From assembly GCA_937916565.1 (NCBI GenBank), contig CALFSR010000136.1:1-18961 (forward strand): DNA of 18,961 nucleotides. Reading direction: 5' to 3'. The notes under the pieces were generated by a model. It was not told the origin of the DNA, ran no database searches, and saw nothing but the letters and a program-made list of their open reading frames with translations. Of the stretch, positions 6,315 through 14,069 are shown one piece after another (positions within the stretch are counted from its first letter, which is position 1; each line of letters begins with the position of its first letter). The DNA is from an uncultured Bacillota bacterium (GTDB lineage: Bacteria > Bacillota > Limnochordia > Limnochordales > ZCTH02-B6). A program made the position numbers and the translations under genes.

Positions 6315-7601
6315 TTACCAGGAGATGGAGCCCTTTACAAGCGTCTGCTCACGGCCGGGCCCCACCGACACGCAAACAACCGGCACGCCGGTGAGCTCCT
6401 CGATGCGGGCGATAAAGCCGCGGGCGGCCTCGGGTAGATCTTCCCAGCGCTCCGCTGCGTGGATCGGCTCAGACCACCCCGGCAAGTCTTCGTAGATGGG
6501 CTGCACCCGGCTCATTTCCGGCAGGAGCGCCGGCACGCGGTCAACCCGCCGGCCGTCGACCTCGTAGCCGACGGCGACGCGCACCGTCTCCAGGCCGGTT
6601 AAGACGTCCAGCTTGGTCAAGGCCAGCTGCGTGATGCCGTTGACCCGCACGGCATAGCGCAACTGGACGGCATCCAGCCAGCCGCAGCGACGGGGCCGGC
6701 CGGTGGTGGTCCCGTACTCCCCGCCCCGCTCCCGCAGCCAGTCGCCGCCGGCGTCGGTAAGCTCCGTCGGAAACGGACCCATTCCTACGCGCGTCGTATA
6801 CGCCTTGGCGACGCCCAGGACATGGGTGACCGCGCCGGGCCCCACGCCTACCCCCGGGTAGACGCCGCCGGCGGCCGGCGACGATCCGGTCACGTAAGGG
6901 TACGTCCCGTGGTCGACGTCGAGCAGCGTCCCTTGCGCGCCTTCGTAGAGCACCCGCCGCCCCTGGGCCAGCGCTTCCTGAACGAGTTCGCCCGTGTCGG
7001 CCAGGAGCGGGAGGAGCTGCGGGGCAAACCGGCGGCAATACTCCATCATCTCGGCCACCGTGTAGCCCCGATGACCGTAGAGCTTCTGAAGCAGCAGCGA
7101 CTTGCGGGGAACAACCGCCTGCAGCCGCTGCTCGAGCCACGCCTCGTCCAGCAGGTCGGCGCACCGGATGCCTTCACGGGCCACTTTGTCGGCATAGGCC
7201 GGACCGACGCCGCGCCCGGTGGTACCCAGCTTGTAGGCGCCGCGGGCCTCCTCCTCGAGCCGGTCCTGGTCCCTGTGGTACGGCATGATCAGGTGCGCGC
7301 GGTCTGAGATGAAAAGCCGCGCCGTCTGAAACCCGCGGGCCCGCAGCGCGTCGAGCTCTTGGACGAGCACCTCCGGATCAATGACTGCGCCGTTTCCGAT
7401 GACGCAGGTAGCCTCCGGGTACAGAATTCCCGAGGGGATCAGGTGCAGCTTGACCGTTTGCCCGCAGGCCACCACCGTGTGGCCTGCGTTGTTGCCGCCC
7501 GCGTAGCGCACGACGACATCCGCCTGCGCCGCCAGGTAATCGACGATCTTCCCCTTGCCTTCATCGCCCCATTGAGCGCCCACGACGGCCAACCCGGGCA
7601 T
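6315..7601 (-). CDS. purA: Adenylosuccinate synthetase
   Basis: The enzyme makes adenylosuccinate from IMP, aspartate and GTP, the first step from IMP to AMP, in the cytoplasm. The 428-residue length matches the family. Signature sequences are all present. They are the GTP loop WGDEGKGK with catalytic D13 (residues 11-18), GGNNAGHT with catalytic H41, GTTGRGVGPAY, the IMP-site YEGAQGTLLDVDHGTYPYVT, and TTTGRPRRCGWLD. The end (TLVKGSISW) is also typical. ATG 7601 is preceded by GAGGTG at a 9-base spacing. The open frame continues to 7841 but crosses the promoter, so it is not coding there. The gene stands alone, upstream of a small secreted-protein gene, rather than in a pur operon. Confidence 0.97.
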   Translation of the reverse strand: MPGLAVVGAQWGDEGKGKIVDYLAAQADVVVRYAGGNNAGHTVVACGQTVKLHLIPSGILYPEATCVIGNGAVIDPEVLVQELDALRARGFQTARLFISDRAHLIMPYHRDQDRLEEEARGAYKLGTTGRGVGPAYADKVAREGIRCADLLDEAWLEQRLQAVVPRKSLLLQKLYGHRGYTVAEMMEYCRRFAPQLLPLLADTGELVQEALAQGRRVLYEGAQGTLLDVDHGTYPYVTGSSPAAGGVYPGVGVGPGAVTHVLGVAKAYTTRVGMGPFPTELTDAGGDWLRERGGEYGTTTGRPRRCGWLDAVQLRYAVRVNGITQLALTKLDVLTGLETVRVAVGYEVDGRRVDRVPALLPEMSRVQPIYEDLPGWSEPIHAAERWEDLPEAARGFIARIEELTGVPVVCVSVGPGREQTLVKGSISW

Positions 7602-7676
7602 TGCCAACAGCACCTCGCAGTCGGGTAGTGCGGCGGACAGGCAGCGGCCGGGAAAAGGCCGCTCGCCGCCTTTCCC

Positions 7677-7705
7677 TTTGTAGCAGAGCACGGACGGGGT
7701 GTCAA
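7677..7705 (-). promoter_or_regulatory. purA promoter
   Basis: The -35 element TTGACA (7700-7705) is a perfect consensus match. The -10 element TACAAA (7677-7682) follows after exactly 17 bases. The start would lie near 7670, giving a leader of about 70 bases. An inverted repeat (7650-7659 with 7668-7676, GCCTTTCCC-type arms with one bulge) overlaps the start point. It could fold at the 5' end of the message. Confidence 0.75.
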
Positions 7706-7740
7706 CGCCAGTCCGGATGTTGCGCCACATAATACTGTAT

Positions 7741-7750
7741 ATTGTTCGCC
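7741..7750 (-). promoter_or_regulatory. Possible PurR-box half site upstream of purA
   Basis: GGCGAACAAT on the minus strand matches the core CGAACWWT of the Bacillus PurR box. A poor inverted partner (AACATCCGG, 7713-7721) lies 19 bases away on the promoter side. The position, about 70-80 bases before the predicted start, fits PurR boxes. The match is short and could be chance. Confidence 0.25.
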
Positions 7751-7928
7751 TCCGCCCGCGCCGGGCAGGCGGCTCGCCCCGCACCGCCTGCCGGGCCACA
7801 GGCAAGGGGCGCTGGCGGCGCCAAAGGTTTCCAGGCAGCACGGACGCATAACCCTATCGCCGCCGCGCACAATACGCCCAGAGAGGTCGATAATGCCTGC
7901 CGGTCTTGACTCAAACTCTCCGGAGTTG

Positions 7929-7977
7929 AGCAGCCTGCGCCGGCGTCACGTGATGCCAGCGCTCGCTGCAGGCTGCT
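7929..7977. repeat. 49-bp imperfect palindrome centred on CACGTG
   Basis: AGCAGCCT (7929-7936) pairs with AGGCTGCT (7970-7977). GCGC (7937-7940) pairs with GCGC (7959-7962). After one mismatch, GGCGTCA (7942-7948) pairs with TGATGCC (7951-7957) using one G-T pair. Seven unpaired bases (7963-7969) are bulged on the right side. There is no T-run on either side. Confidence 0.65.
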
Positions 7978-8030
7978 AGACAGCTTGTCAACACCCGCAG
8001 GCCGCTTATCGGCCTCTCTCGCATTTTCGC

Positions 8031-8066
8031 GGGCGAAGGCCGCGGCCCGTGCCGCGGCCTTCACCC
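8031..8066 (-). terminator. Strong hairpin after tatD, probable terminator without U-tract
   Basis: GAAGGCCGCGGC (8035-8046) and GCCGCGGCCTTC (8051-8062) form a perfect 12-bp stem with a CCGT loop. GGG/CCC outside extends it past one mismatch. It starts about 27 bases after the tatD stop. No U-rich tail follows, so it may terminate poorly or protect the 3' end. Confidence 0.5.
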
Positions 8067-8092
8067 GTTGACGGCTTGTGCACTCCGCCCGC

Positions 8093-8911
8093 TTACGCCA
8101 AGGCGTCAAGCGGCGGCAGGCGAAAGAACCGGCACGCGTTGGCGGTAGTCGCCGCCGCCAGCTGCAGCGGGTCCACCCCGCGCAAGCCGGCAAGGAACTG
8201 CGCCACGTACTGCACGTACGCCGGCTCGTTGCGGCGCCCCCGCAGGGGCACGGGCGTCAAATACGGAGCGTCGGTTTCGATGAGCAGGCGATCCGGCGGC
8301 ACGTGGGCAATGACGGCGCGGATGTTGTCCGCGTTGCGGAAAGTCACCATGCCGCCGGTCGACACGTAATGCCCCATCGCCAGGCATTCCTCGAGCATCG
8401 CGGCACTGCCTGCGAACGAATGCATCAGCCCGGACAGGCCGGCTGCCCAGTCCCGCAGCACCGCCATCGTATCGTCGTCCGCGTCGCGGTTGTGGACCAC
8501 AAAGGGAAGCCCGGCCTCCCGGGCCAGTGCCAGCTGGCGGATAAAGGCTTGCCGCTGCACTGGCCGGGGAGAGTGGTCGTAGTAGTAGTCGAGCCCGATT
8601 TCGCCGATGGCTACGACCCGCGGGTGCCGAGCCAGCTCCCGCAGCCGCGCGTAGGCCGAGTCGTCGAGCTGCGTGGCGTCATGGGGATGAACCCCGACGG
8701 TGGCGTAGACGCAAGGGTACGTCTCCGCCAGGCGCACCGCGGCCTCCGACGAGGCGAGGTCCGAGCCGATGGTGACGATTACGCGCACGCCGGCGGCTTG
8801 GGCCCGCCGGATGACCTCGTCCACGTCGCCGGCAAACTGCTCGTGGTCCAAGTGCGCGTGGCTGTCCACCAGCGGGCTTAATCCCAGCGGCTCAAACGCT
8901 GCCTTGCTCAT
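8093..8911 (-). CDS. tatD: TatD-family metal-dependent hydrolase (putative 3'-5' DNase)
   Basis: The product is 272 residues, with all metal ligands of the TatD amidohydrolase-like TIM barrel in place. They are H18 and H20 in DSHAHLD, E104 in GEIGLDYYYD, H140 in VVHNRDAD, H164 in LMHSFAG, and D214 in ETDAPYLTP. Family members act as Mg2+-dependent 3'-5' exonucleases or DNA-repair nucleases in the cytoplasm. ATG 8911 overlaps the metG stop as ATGA, so translation is probably coupled; its own ribosome site (AAGGCGA) is weak. The metG-tatD order is common in Bacillota (metS-yabD in Bacillus subtilis). A strong hairpin follows the gene. The exact substrate cannot be told from sequence. Confidence 0.95.
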   Translation of the reverse strand: MSKAAFEPLGLSPLVDSHAHLDHEQFAGDVDEVIRRAQAAGVRVIVTIGSDLASSEAAVRLAETYPCVYATVGVHPHDATQLDDSAYARLRELARHPRVVAIGEIGLDYYYDHSPRPVQRQAFIRQLALAREAGLPFVVHNRDADDDTMAVLRDWAAGLSGLMHSFAGSAAMLEECLAMGHYVSTGGMVTFRNADNIRAVIAHVPPDRLLIETDAPYLTPVPLRGRRNEPAYVQYVAQFLAGLRGVDPLQLAAATTANACRFFRLPPLDALA

Positions 8912-10953
8912 TTCGCCTTGCTGCCGGGCGCGATGGCATCGTCGGTGGTCAAAAGGCCCAGCTTGCCGTCGGGACCGGTCGCGGCCAAAATCATCCCCCG
9001 GGATATCTCGCCGCGAAGCTTGGCCGGCTTGAGGTTGGCCACGACGATGACATGCCGCCCTACGAGCTCCTCCGGCTTGAAATGCAGCGCGATCCCCGCG
9101 ACCACCTGGCGCTGCTCAAAGCCGAGGTCAAGCTGCAGCTTGAGCAGCTTGTCCGCGCCGGCGATGCGTTCGGCCGCGAGCACTTTGGCGACCCGCAAGT
9201 CCACCTTTTGAAACGTCTCGATGTCGATCTCGGCGGCCACCGGCGGAAACGGCGAATCGCTCGGCTGCGCGGCCGGTGCCCGGTCTTTGGCGGAGACCGT
9301 CGTGGCCTGGGTTTCCCGGGTTGCGGCAGCGCCGCCAGGGGCCGCGCCTTGCGCCGCCGCCCCTCCGCCGCCCCCCGGCGCACCGGCCGGGTCAGCCTGA
9401 GCTCCCGCGCCGAGCACCTCATCGATGTCTAGCCGCGGGAAAAGGGGCTCGCCCTTTTGCACGGCCAAGCCCGCGGGCAGCTGCCCCCACGCCTTGGCCT
9501 CGTCCCAGGCAAGCTTTGCGGCTGCGTCCCAACCCAGCTGTCGCCATAGCCGCGCCGGCGTCTGCACGAGGAACGGGCTGATCAGCACGCCGCACAGGCG
9601 GATGGCTTCGGCGGCGTTGTACAGCACCGTGCGCAGCTTGCCCTCCCGCCCCTGGCGGTTGAGCTCCCACGGAGCCTGCTCGTCGATGTACTTGTTGACC
9701 CGCTTGGGCAAGTCCCACGCCACCTGCAGCGCCCGGTCGAGCTCCAGGCGCTCGAGCGCCTCCTCGACCTCGGCAAAGACCCGGCTTGCCGTTTCCCGCA
9801 AGATGCCGTCGTCCTCCGCCGGGTCGGGCGCCGGGATGCGGCCGCCCGCGAATCGTTCAATCATGGATACGGTCCGCCAGACCAGGTTGCCCAGGTCGTT
9901 GGCGAGGTCCGCGTTGATGCGCCGCACCAGGGCTTCCTCCGAGTAGCTGCCGTCGGCGCCAAAGGGCACTTCCCGCAGCAGGAAGTAGCGGACCGGGTCC
10001 ACGCCGTACTTGGCCACCAGCTGCGTCGGGTCGATGACTTGCCCGCCCGCCCGGGACTTGCTCATCTTGCCGCCGTCGATGAGGAGCCACCCGTGGCCGT
10101 ACACGCTCTCAGGCAGCGGCGCGCCCAAGGCCATCAGGATTGCCGGCCAGATGATGGCATGGAAACGCAGGATGTCCTTGCCGATCAGGTGCACGCTGGC
10201 CGGCCAGAAGCGCTTGTACAGCTCGCCGTCGGGGTATCCCAGAGCGGTGACGTAGTTGGACAGCGCGTCCACCCACACGTAGATTACGTGGCCCGGGTCA
10301 AAGGGCACCGGGATGCCCCACTTAAACGACGTGCGGGACACCGACAGATCCTCAAGCCCCCGCTCGATGAAACGCACGACTTCGTTGCGCCGGGACTCGG
10401 GCTGCACGAACCCCGGGTTTTTCCGGATGTGCTCCAGCAACGGCTCGCCGTACTTGGACAGGCGGAAGAAGTAGCTCTCCTCCTCCACCCATTCCACCGG
10501 CCGCTCGTGGACCGGGCAAATGTTGCCGTCCTTGAGCTCGCTCTCGGTGTAGAACGCCTCGCAGTTGGCGCAATACAGTCCCCGGTACACGCCCTTGTAA
10601 ATGTCGCCCTGGTCGTACAGCTTCTGGAAGATGTCCTGCACCCGCTTCTTGTGCCGTTCCTCGGTGGTGCGGATGAAGTCGTCGTAGCTGATATCCAGCG
10701 TCTTCCAAAGCTCCTTGATCCAGTCGACGATGGGGTTGACGTAGTCGATGGGCGCCTTGCCCGCTTGGCGGGCCGCCCGCTCGACGTTGAGCCCGTGCTC
10801 GTCGGTGCCCGTCAAAAACCACGTATCATGGCCCTTAAGCCGGTGGTATCGGGCCAAGGCGTCTGCGGCCACCGTCGTGTACGTATGGCCCACGTGCAGC
10901 TTGTTGTTGGGATAGTAGATCGGCGTCGTGATGTAGAAGCTCTGCCGAGCCAT
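8908..10953 (-). CDS. metG: Methionine-tRNA ligase
   Basis: The enzyme charges tRNA-Met in the cytoplasm. The product is 681 residues. The HIGH motif is HVGH at 20-23 and the KMSKS motif is at 296-300, exact. A zinc knuckle C128-x2-C131...C146-x2-H149 sits in the connective domain. The helical anticodon-binding domain follows to about residue 520. Residues about 521-574 are an Ala/Gly/Pro-rich linker, including five Gly in a row. The last 107 residues (EIDIETFQKVDLRV...) are the OB-fold tRNA-binding domain used for dimerisation in many bacterial MetRS. ATG 10953 has a GGGAGGGG ribosome site; upstream ATGs fall within the leader and are rejected. Expression is controlled by the T-box leader. 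The ATGA overlap couples it to tatD. Confidence 0.98.
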   Translation of the reverse strand: MARQSFYITTPIYYPNNKLHVGHTYTTVAADALARYHRLKGHDTWFLTGTDEHGLNVERAARQAGKAPIDYVNPIVDWIKELWKTLDISYDDFIRTTEERHKKRVQDIFQKLYDQGDIYKGVYRGLYCANCEAFYTESELKDGNICPVHERPVEWVEEESYFFRLSKYGEPLLEHIRKNPGFVQPESRRNEVVRFIERGLEDLSVSRTSFKWGIPVPFDPGHVIYVWVDALSNYVTALGYPDGELYKRFWPASVHLIGKDILRFHAIIWPAILMALGAPLPESVYGHGWLLIDGGKMSKSRAGGQVIDPTQLVAKYGVDPVRYFLLREVPFGADGSYSEEALVRRINADLANDLGNLVWRTVSMIERFAGGRIPAPDPAEDDGILRETASRVFAEVEEALERLELDRALQVAWDLPKRVNKYIDEQAPWELNRQGREGKLRTVLYNAAEAIRLCGVLISPFLVQTPARLWRQLGWDAAAKLAWDEAKAWGQLPAGLAVQKGEPLFPRLDIDEVLGAGAQADPAGAPGGGGGAAAQGAAPGGAAATRETQATTVSAKDRAPAAQPSDSPFPPVAAEIDIETFQKVDLRVAKVLAAERIAGADKLLKLQLDLGFEQRQVVAGIALHFKPEELVGRHVIVVANLKPAKLRGEISRGMILAATGPDGKLGLLTTDDAIAPGSKAK

Positions 10954-10995
10954 CGTGCAGGTCCCCTCCCTCGTCTCTTGGCGCATCGCCCGGTG

Positions 10996-11038
10996 CAAAA
11001 AGAAAACGCCCCCGCGGCCTCATGGGCCGGCGGGGGCG
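10996..11038 (-). terminator. Regulated terminator of the metG T-box leader
   Basis: An 8-bp GC stem with an inner GGCC/GGCC extension is followed by a clear T-tract in the minus-strand transcript (GTTTTCTTTTTG, 10995-11006). It is 43 bases before the metG start. It competes with the antiterminator formed around the T-box core. Confidence 0.9.
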
Positions 11039-11320
11039 AAAAGGGGCCTTTCGCGGTACCACCCCGGTTTCGGCGACGCCTCACGGCGGTCGCCCTCGGC
11101 AGGTACTCCCGGATAAACCCGGTCCATACCCTAGCGCTGTAACGGGCGCTCCGGCTGCACGCTCATGCAGCCTCCCGGCCTCGCCTACTGGCGGCGCGCA
11201 CGCCGCGTTGGGCGGGCTGCTCGAGGGCCATCTTCAGCGGAACCTCCGACGCCGGCTTTCACCTGACCCGGCTCTCTGGGGTCGGCGGCTTTCCGCCTAC
11301 TCCTCCCTGTCCTCGCACTT
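10996..11320 (-). ncRNA. Methionine T-box leader of metG
   Basis: The T-box core GGGTGGTACCGCG is at 11052-11064. The 5' side has the stem I features: AGTAGGCGG near 11294-11302, AGAGAGCCGG and GGTGAAAGCC in the upper stem, and GAAGATGG, which gives specifier codon AUG at 11229-11231. AUG matches the downstream metG. The leader ends in a terminator, CGCCCCCG (11007-11014) with CGGGGGCG (11031-11038), followed by GTTTTCTTTTT. Uncharged tRNA-Met pairing with AUG and the T-box bulge would favour the antiterminator and allow metG-tatD expression. The outer limits are approximate. Confidence 0.95.
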
Positions 11321-11340
11321 GTCCGGTTCAATTGCCTTCA

Positions 11341-11369
11341 ATTCTAGCCAAGCGCCCTGCGCCTGTCAA
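11341..11369 (-). promoter_or_regulatory. Promoter of the T-box-metG-tatD unit
   Basis: The -35 element TTGACA (11364-11369) is perfect. The -10 element TAGAAT (11341-11346) comes after exactly 17 bases. The start would be near 11334, shortly before the T-box stem I. The promoter lies inside the end of the ABC ATPase gene, and the TAG stop of that gene (11344-11346) is the first half of the -10 element. Confidence 0.85.
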
Positions 11370-12444
11370 CAGGCGGCCGGGACTGTCCGGCGTGGTGCGA
11401 GCCCGGACCCTCCTGACGATACAACGCCTCAATGACCCGCTCGATATCCGGCTCCGCCATGTACACGTCCCGGATATCCCCGCACCGGCTCAGCCGGCTG
11501 ATGACCTCCGCCGCCGTCACCGTTGACCGGTCAAAGGCAACGGTAACGGCGGCCCCCTCCTGGGCCACGAGCGTCCAAGGCCCGCTCGGCGGCTCGCCGA
11601 CAGGGGCGGCGAACTCCACCCGCAGCTCCGAAGGCGCGCCCACGGCCCGGCGAAGCCCCGTCAAGTCGCCGTCGTAGACGAGCCGGCCGTGATTGATGAC
11701 CATCACCCGGGAGCAGAGCACTTCAATATCGTCCATGTCGTGGGTCGTCAGCAGGATCGTCGTGCCTTCCTGCCGGTTGACCTCCTTGAGGAATTCCCGG
11801 ACGCGCCGCTTGGCCACTGCGTCCAGGCCGACGGTGGGCTCATCGAGGAAAACGACCGGCGGCCGGTGCAGCCACGCCGCGGCGAGGTCCGCCCGCATGC
11901 GCTGGCCAAGGGAGAGCTTGCGCACGGGAACGTCCAGGAACGCACCGATCTCGAGCAGCTCGTCAAACCGTTTCAGGCTCGCCCGGTACTCCTTCGGTTT
12001 CACCCCGTACATGGCCGCGAGCAGCTCCAGCGTATCCCGGACCGGCAAGTCCCACCACGCCTGCGTCCGCTGGCCAAACACGACGCCCAGCCGGCGCACC
12101 ACCTCGCGCCGCTGGCGCTGTGGGCTTTTCCCTTCGACGCGCACCTCGCCCCGGGTCGGGTGCAGGATCCCTGCGAGCATCTTGATGGTCGTCGACTTCC
12201 CCGCGCCGTTGGGGCCCAAATACCCGACGAATTCGCCGGTGTCGATGGCAAAGGAGATGTCGTCAACGGCTGTGATGTCCCGCCCCTCGCGCGAGACAAG
12301 CCCCCGCAGCGCGCCCAGGACTCCGGGGCGATCCTTGGCCACTCGGAACACTTTTGACAGGTGAATCGCTTCGACGATGGCTCCCACACTCGCCGCCTCC
12401 CGGGACGCTCCTGGTGCCGCAGCCGGCTCCTGCGCCCCCGTCAT
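11344..12444 (-). CDS. ABC-2 type exporter, ATP-binding subunit
   Basis: The product is 366 residues. The ATPase domain has Walker A GPNGAGKST (77-85), a Q-loop at Q125 (VVFGQ), the signature LSLGQ (177-181), Walker B VVFLDEP with catalytic E202, and the H-loop LLTTHD (H225). It is close to the DrrA/ABC-2 ATPases that pair with DUF990-type permeases. The insert VFGQRTQAWWDLPVRDTLELL is typical of that subgroup. The last 90 residues are a small C-terminal domain. The start is ATG 12444, overlapping the permease stop as ATGA. An internal GTG at 12387 has a better ribosome site (GGGAGG, about 10 bases before it), so the real protein may begin there. It powers the two permeases encoded just upstream. 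The exported substrate is unknown. Confidence 0.93.
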   Translation of the reverse strand: MTGAQEPAAAPGASREAASVGAIVEAIHLSKVFRVAKDRPGVLGALRGLVSREGRDITAVDDISFAIDTGEFVGYLGPNGAGKSTTIKMLAGILHPTRGEVRVEGKSPQRQRREVVRRLGVVFGQRTQAWWDLPVRDTLELLAAMYGVKPKEYRASLKRFDELLEIGAFLDVPVRKLSLGQRMRADLAAAWLHRPPVVFLDEPTVGLDAVAKRRVREFLKEVNRQEGTTILLTTHDMDDIEVLCSRVMVINHGRLVYDGDLTGLRRAVGAPSELRVEFAAPVGEPPSGPWTLVAQEGAAVTVAFDRSTVTAAEVISRLSRCGDIRDVYMAEPDIERVIEALYRQEGPGSHHAGQSRPPVDRRRALG

Positions 12445-13229
12445 GTGCCGGTGCTCTGGTAGTGCCTCTCTCCCAACCGCCAAAAGCCGTAGGCCAGCAG
12501 CGCGAAGCCCACCACCACCAGGGGTGAAACCCACAGCGCCCAGGCGCCGCCGCCCTTCCCGAGCAGGTACTGGACGGGCACGAAGTTGATGAAACCGACC
12601 GGCAGCGCGCTGGTCAGAAGCGTCCGTAGCCAACGGGGGTAGACGGTCAGCGGGTAGTGGCTGGCGGTCACCGGTGCGTACATGGTAAACGTCTGCAAGT
12701 CGCCGATGCGCACAACCCAAAACCCCGCCGCCGCCGTGATCAGCGAGAGACTGAGGGGCACCAGCGTGCCCAGCAGGCTGCCGGCGGCCACATATGCAAG
12801 CCCCAACGGGCTCAGCGCCCCCGTTTCCACCAGCCGGTGCCCGGCGACGGCCAGGATGACGGCGCCTTGAAGCACGGCCCCCAGGCGCTCCGGTTCGACG
12901 CTGCGGCCTAGCAGCGTCAAGAGCGTCGGCCACGGGCGCAAGAGCAAGGCGTCGAACTCGCCGTACACCAAATACCGTTCAAACGCGTGCAACTCCGCCC
13001 CGAACGTGCGGTACAATCCCATGGCGATGCTCGCCATGCCGTAGAGCAGGCCGACCTCGTAGACGTCCCACCCGCCGATGCGCGAAAACCGGGCAAGAAT
13101 CGCCGCCACCATGAGGAAGTCCGTTGCCGACAACACGCCATACAGGACTAAGCCCGTCAGGAAGTCTGTCCGGTACTGCATTTTCGCCCGCAGCGCGGCC
13201 TGAACGCTGCGCAGGTAGAGGGCGATCAT
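12441..13229 (-). CDS. ABC-2 type exporter permease subunit (second, DUF990-like)
   Basis: The product is 262 residues with about six membrane helices and little else. The N-terminus IALYLRSVQAALRAKMQYRT and the central RYLVYGEFDALLLRPWPTLL match the ABC-2 family permease group (Pfam ABC2_membrane_6). Later hydrophobic segments include LQGAVILAVAGHRL, LAYVAAGSLLGTLVPLSLSL and the C-terminal WVSPLVVVGFALLAYGFW. It forms the membrane channel together with the preceding permease. ATG 13229 overlaps the upstream stop by four bases (ATGA) and has GGAGGTG 8 bases ahead. The longer frame to 13316 is rejected because it would lie inside the upstream gene. Confidence 0.9.
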   Translation of the reverse strand: MIALYLRSVQAALRAKMQYRTDFLTGLVLYGVLSATDFLMVAAILARFSRIGGWDVYEVGLLYGMASIAMGLYRTFGAELHAFERYLVYGEFDALLLRPWPTLLTLLGRSVEPERLGAVLQGAVILAVAGHRLVETGALSPLGLAYVAAGSLLGTLVPLSLSLITAAAGFWVVRIGDLQTFTMYAPVTASHYPLTVYPRWLRTLLTSALPVGFINFVPVQYLLGKGGGAWALWVSPLVVVGFALLAYGFWRLGERHYQSTGT

Positions 13230-14008
13230 CCGCCCTGCACCTCCAACCGGCGGCGGGCCCCGTTGGTCAGCACTCGACAGAGGACGGTCAGGGTGACCGC
13301 CCAACCGGCCGGCCACGCCAACGCCTCAGCGCCCGAGAGCTCCAGGTAAAGGCGGGCGGGGTCATGGTGGAGCGGTGCGAAGGGCAAGAGGCGGGCCACG
13401 GTGTCCCACGGCGGCGGCAAGAGATCGATGGGCACCAGAAACCCCGAGAAGGCCGTGTGCAATGTGTAGTACAGGTGGTTCGCAAAGCGGATCTGCACCG
13501 TCCAAAAGGAGCTGATGCCGATCAGGTACCGCAGGCACAGGCCGTTGTAGATAGCGAGGGCGATTGCGGCCAGGAGCAATGGGTAGGTGACGAGCTGCTC
13601 CGGCACCTGCACGCCCACCACGAGCCCAAAAACGACGGCCAGCGGCAGGCAGCGGTACAGGATGTTGTACCCGATCGTCCCAAGTTCCCGCGTCATCACG
13701 AACAGGTGGTAGTCCACCGGGCGCAGCATGTCGACGCCGACGGATCCGCTCCGCACGGTCTCGGGAATCCCGAGCCCGTTGGTGAGAAACACCGCCGCCC
13801 ACAGCATCGCCTGGTTAAAGGCGACCCAGCGGGCCATGTTCGTTGCCTCGTAGTCCCCTGTGGCGGCGGTCCCGCCGGTAGCCGCCTGCCAGATGGCGAT
13901 GTACATGAATCCGAAGATTGCGCTGGCCACGTTGTTGACCACGTGCGCGGCCCGGTACTGGAGATGTCGGCGGTAGGCTTTGGCGGCGGATAAGATGTAG
14001 GCGTTCAT
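13226..14008 (-). CDS. ABC-2 type exporter permease subunit (first, DUF990-like)
   Basis: The product is 260 residues with about six membrane helices. The first segment (MNAYILSAAKAYRRHLQYRA) and the middle motif RSGSVGVDMLRPVDYHLFVM are the same landmarks as in its partner: a cytoplasmic amphipathic start, then a 'G.xDxLLLRP' type loop. This points to an old duplication and a heterodimeric channel. ATG 14008 was chosen by similarity of the N-terminus to the partner permease; its ribosome site is weak. A frame reaching 14131 crosses the promoter and is not used. It is the first gene of the exporter operon and is divergent from the DUF441 gene. Confidence 0.9.
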   Translation of the reverse strand: MNAYILSAAKAYRRHLQYRAAHVVNNVASAIFGFMYIAIWQAATGGTAATGDYEATNMARWVAFNQAMLWAAVFLTNGLGIPETVRSGSVGVDMLRPVDYHLFVMTRELGTIGYNILYRCLPLAVVFGLVVGVQVPEQLVTYPLLLAAIALAIYNGLCLRYLIGISSFWTVQIRFANHLYYTLHTAFSGFLVPIDLLPPPWDTVARLLPFAPLHHDPARLYLELSGAEALAWPAGWAVTLTVLCRVLTNGARRRLEVQGG

Positions 14009-14069
14009 GGTGCTTGCCGGCCCAGGTCGCGGTTTCGCGGGAACCGCCGGTTGGCGCCGCACAATCGAG

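Larger units (their letters stand above)
7602..8092. other. Gene-free structured gap between tatD and purA
   Basis: The 491 bases between the tatD stop and the purA start hold the purA promoter and leader (7602-7705), a possible PurR site, a large imperfect palindrome (7929-7977) and a strong hairpin just after tatD (8031-8066). Smaller stems also occur: CTCAA-A-CTC / GAG-TTGAG around 7909-7930, and GGCCG/CGGCC near 8000-8014. The open frames that cross it have no ribosome sites and run through these structures. I see no tRNA, SRP RNA, 6S RNA or riboswitch consensus. Confidence 0.6.

Noticed and set aside
7831..8092. Known small RNA (SRP RNA, 6S RNA) in the tatD-purA gap
   Set aside because: The conserved SRP GGTGCTGTTT/GGAAG core and a 6S-like long bubble are not visible. 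Only local hairpins are seen.
7702..8193. 163-residue minus-strand open frame across the tatD-purA gap
   Set aside because: It overlaps the tatD end in another frame, crosses the 8031-8066 hairpin and the 49-bp palindrome, and has no ribosome site or motif.
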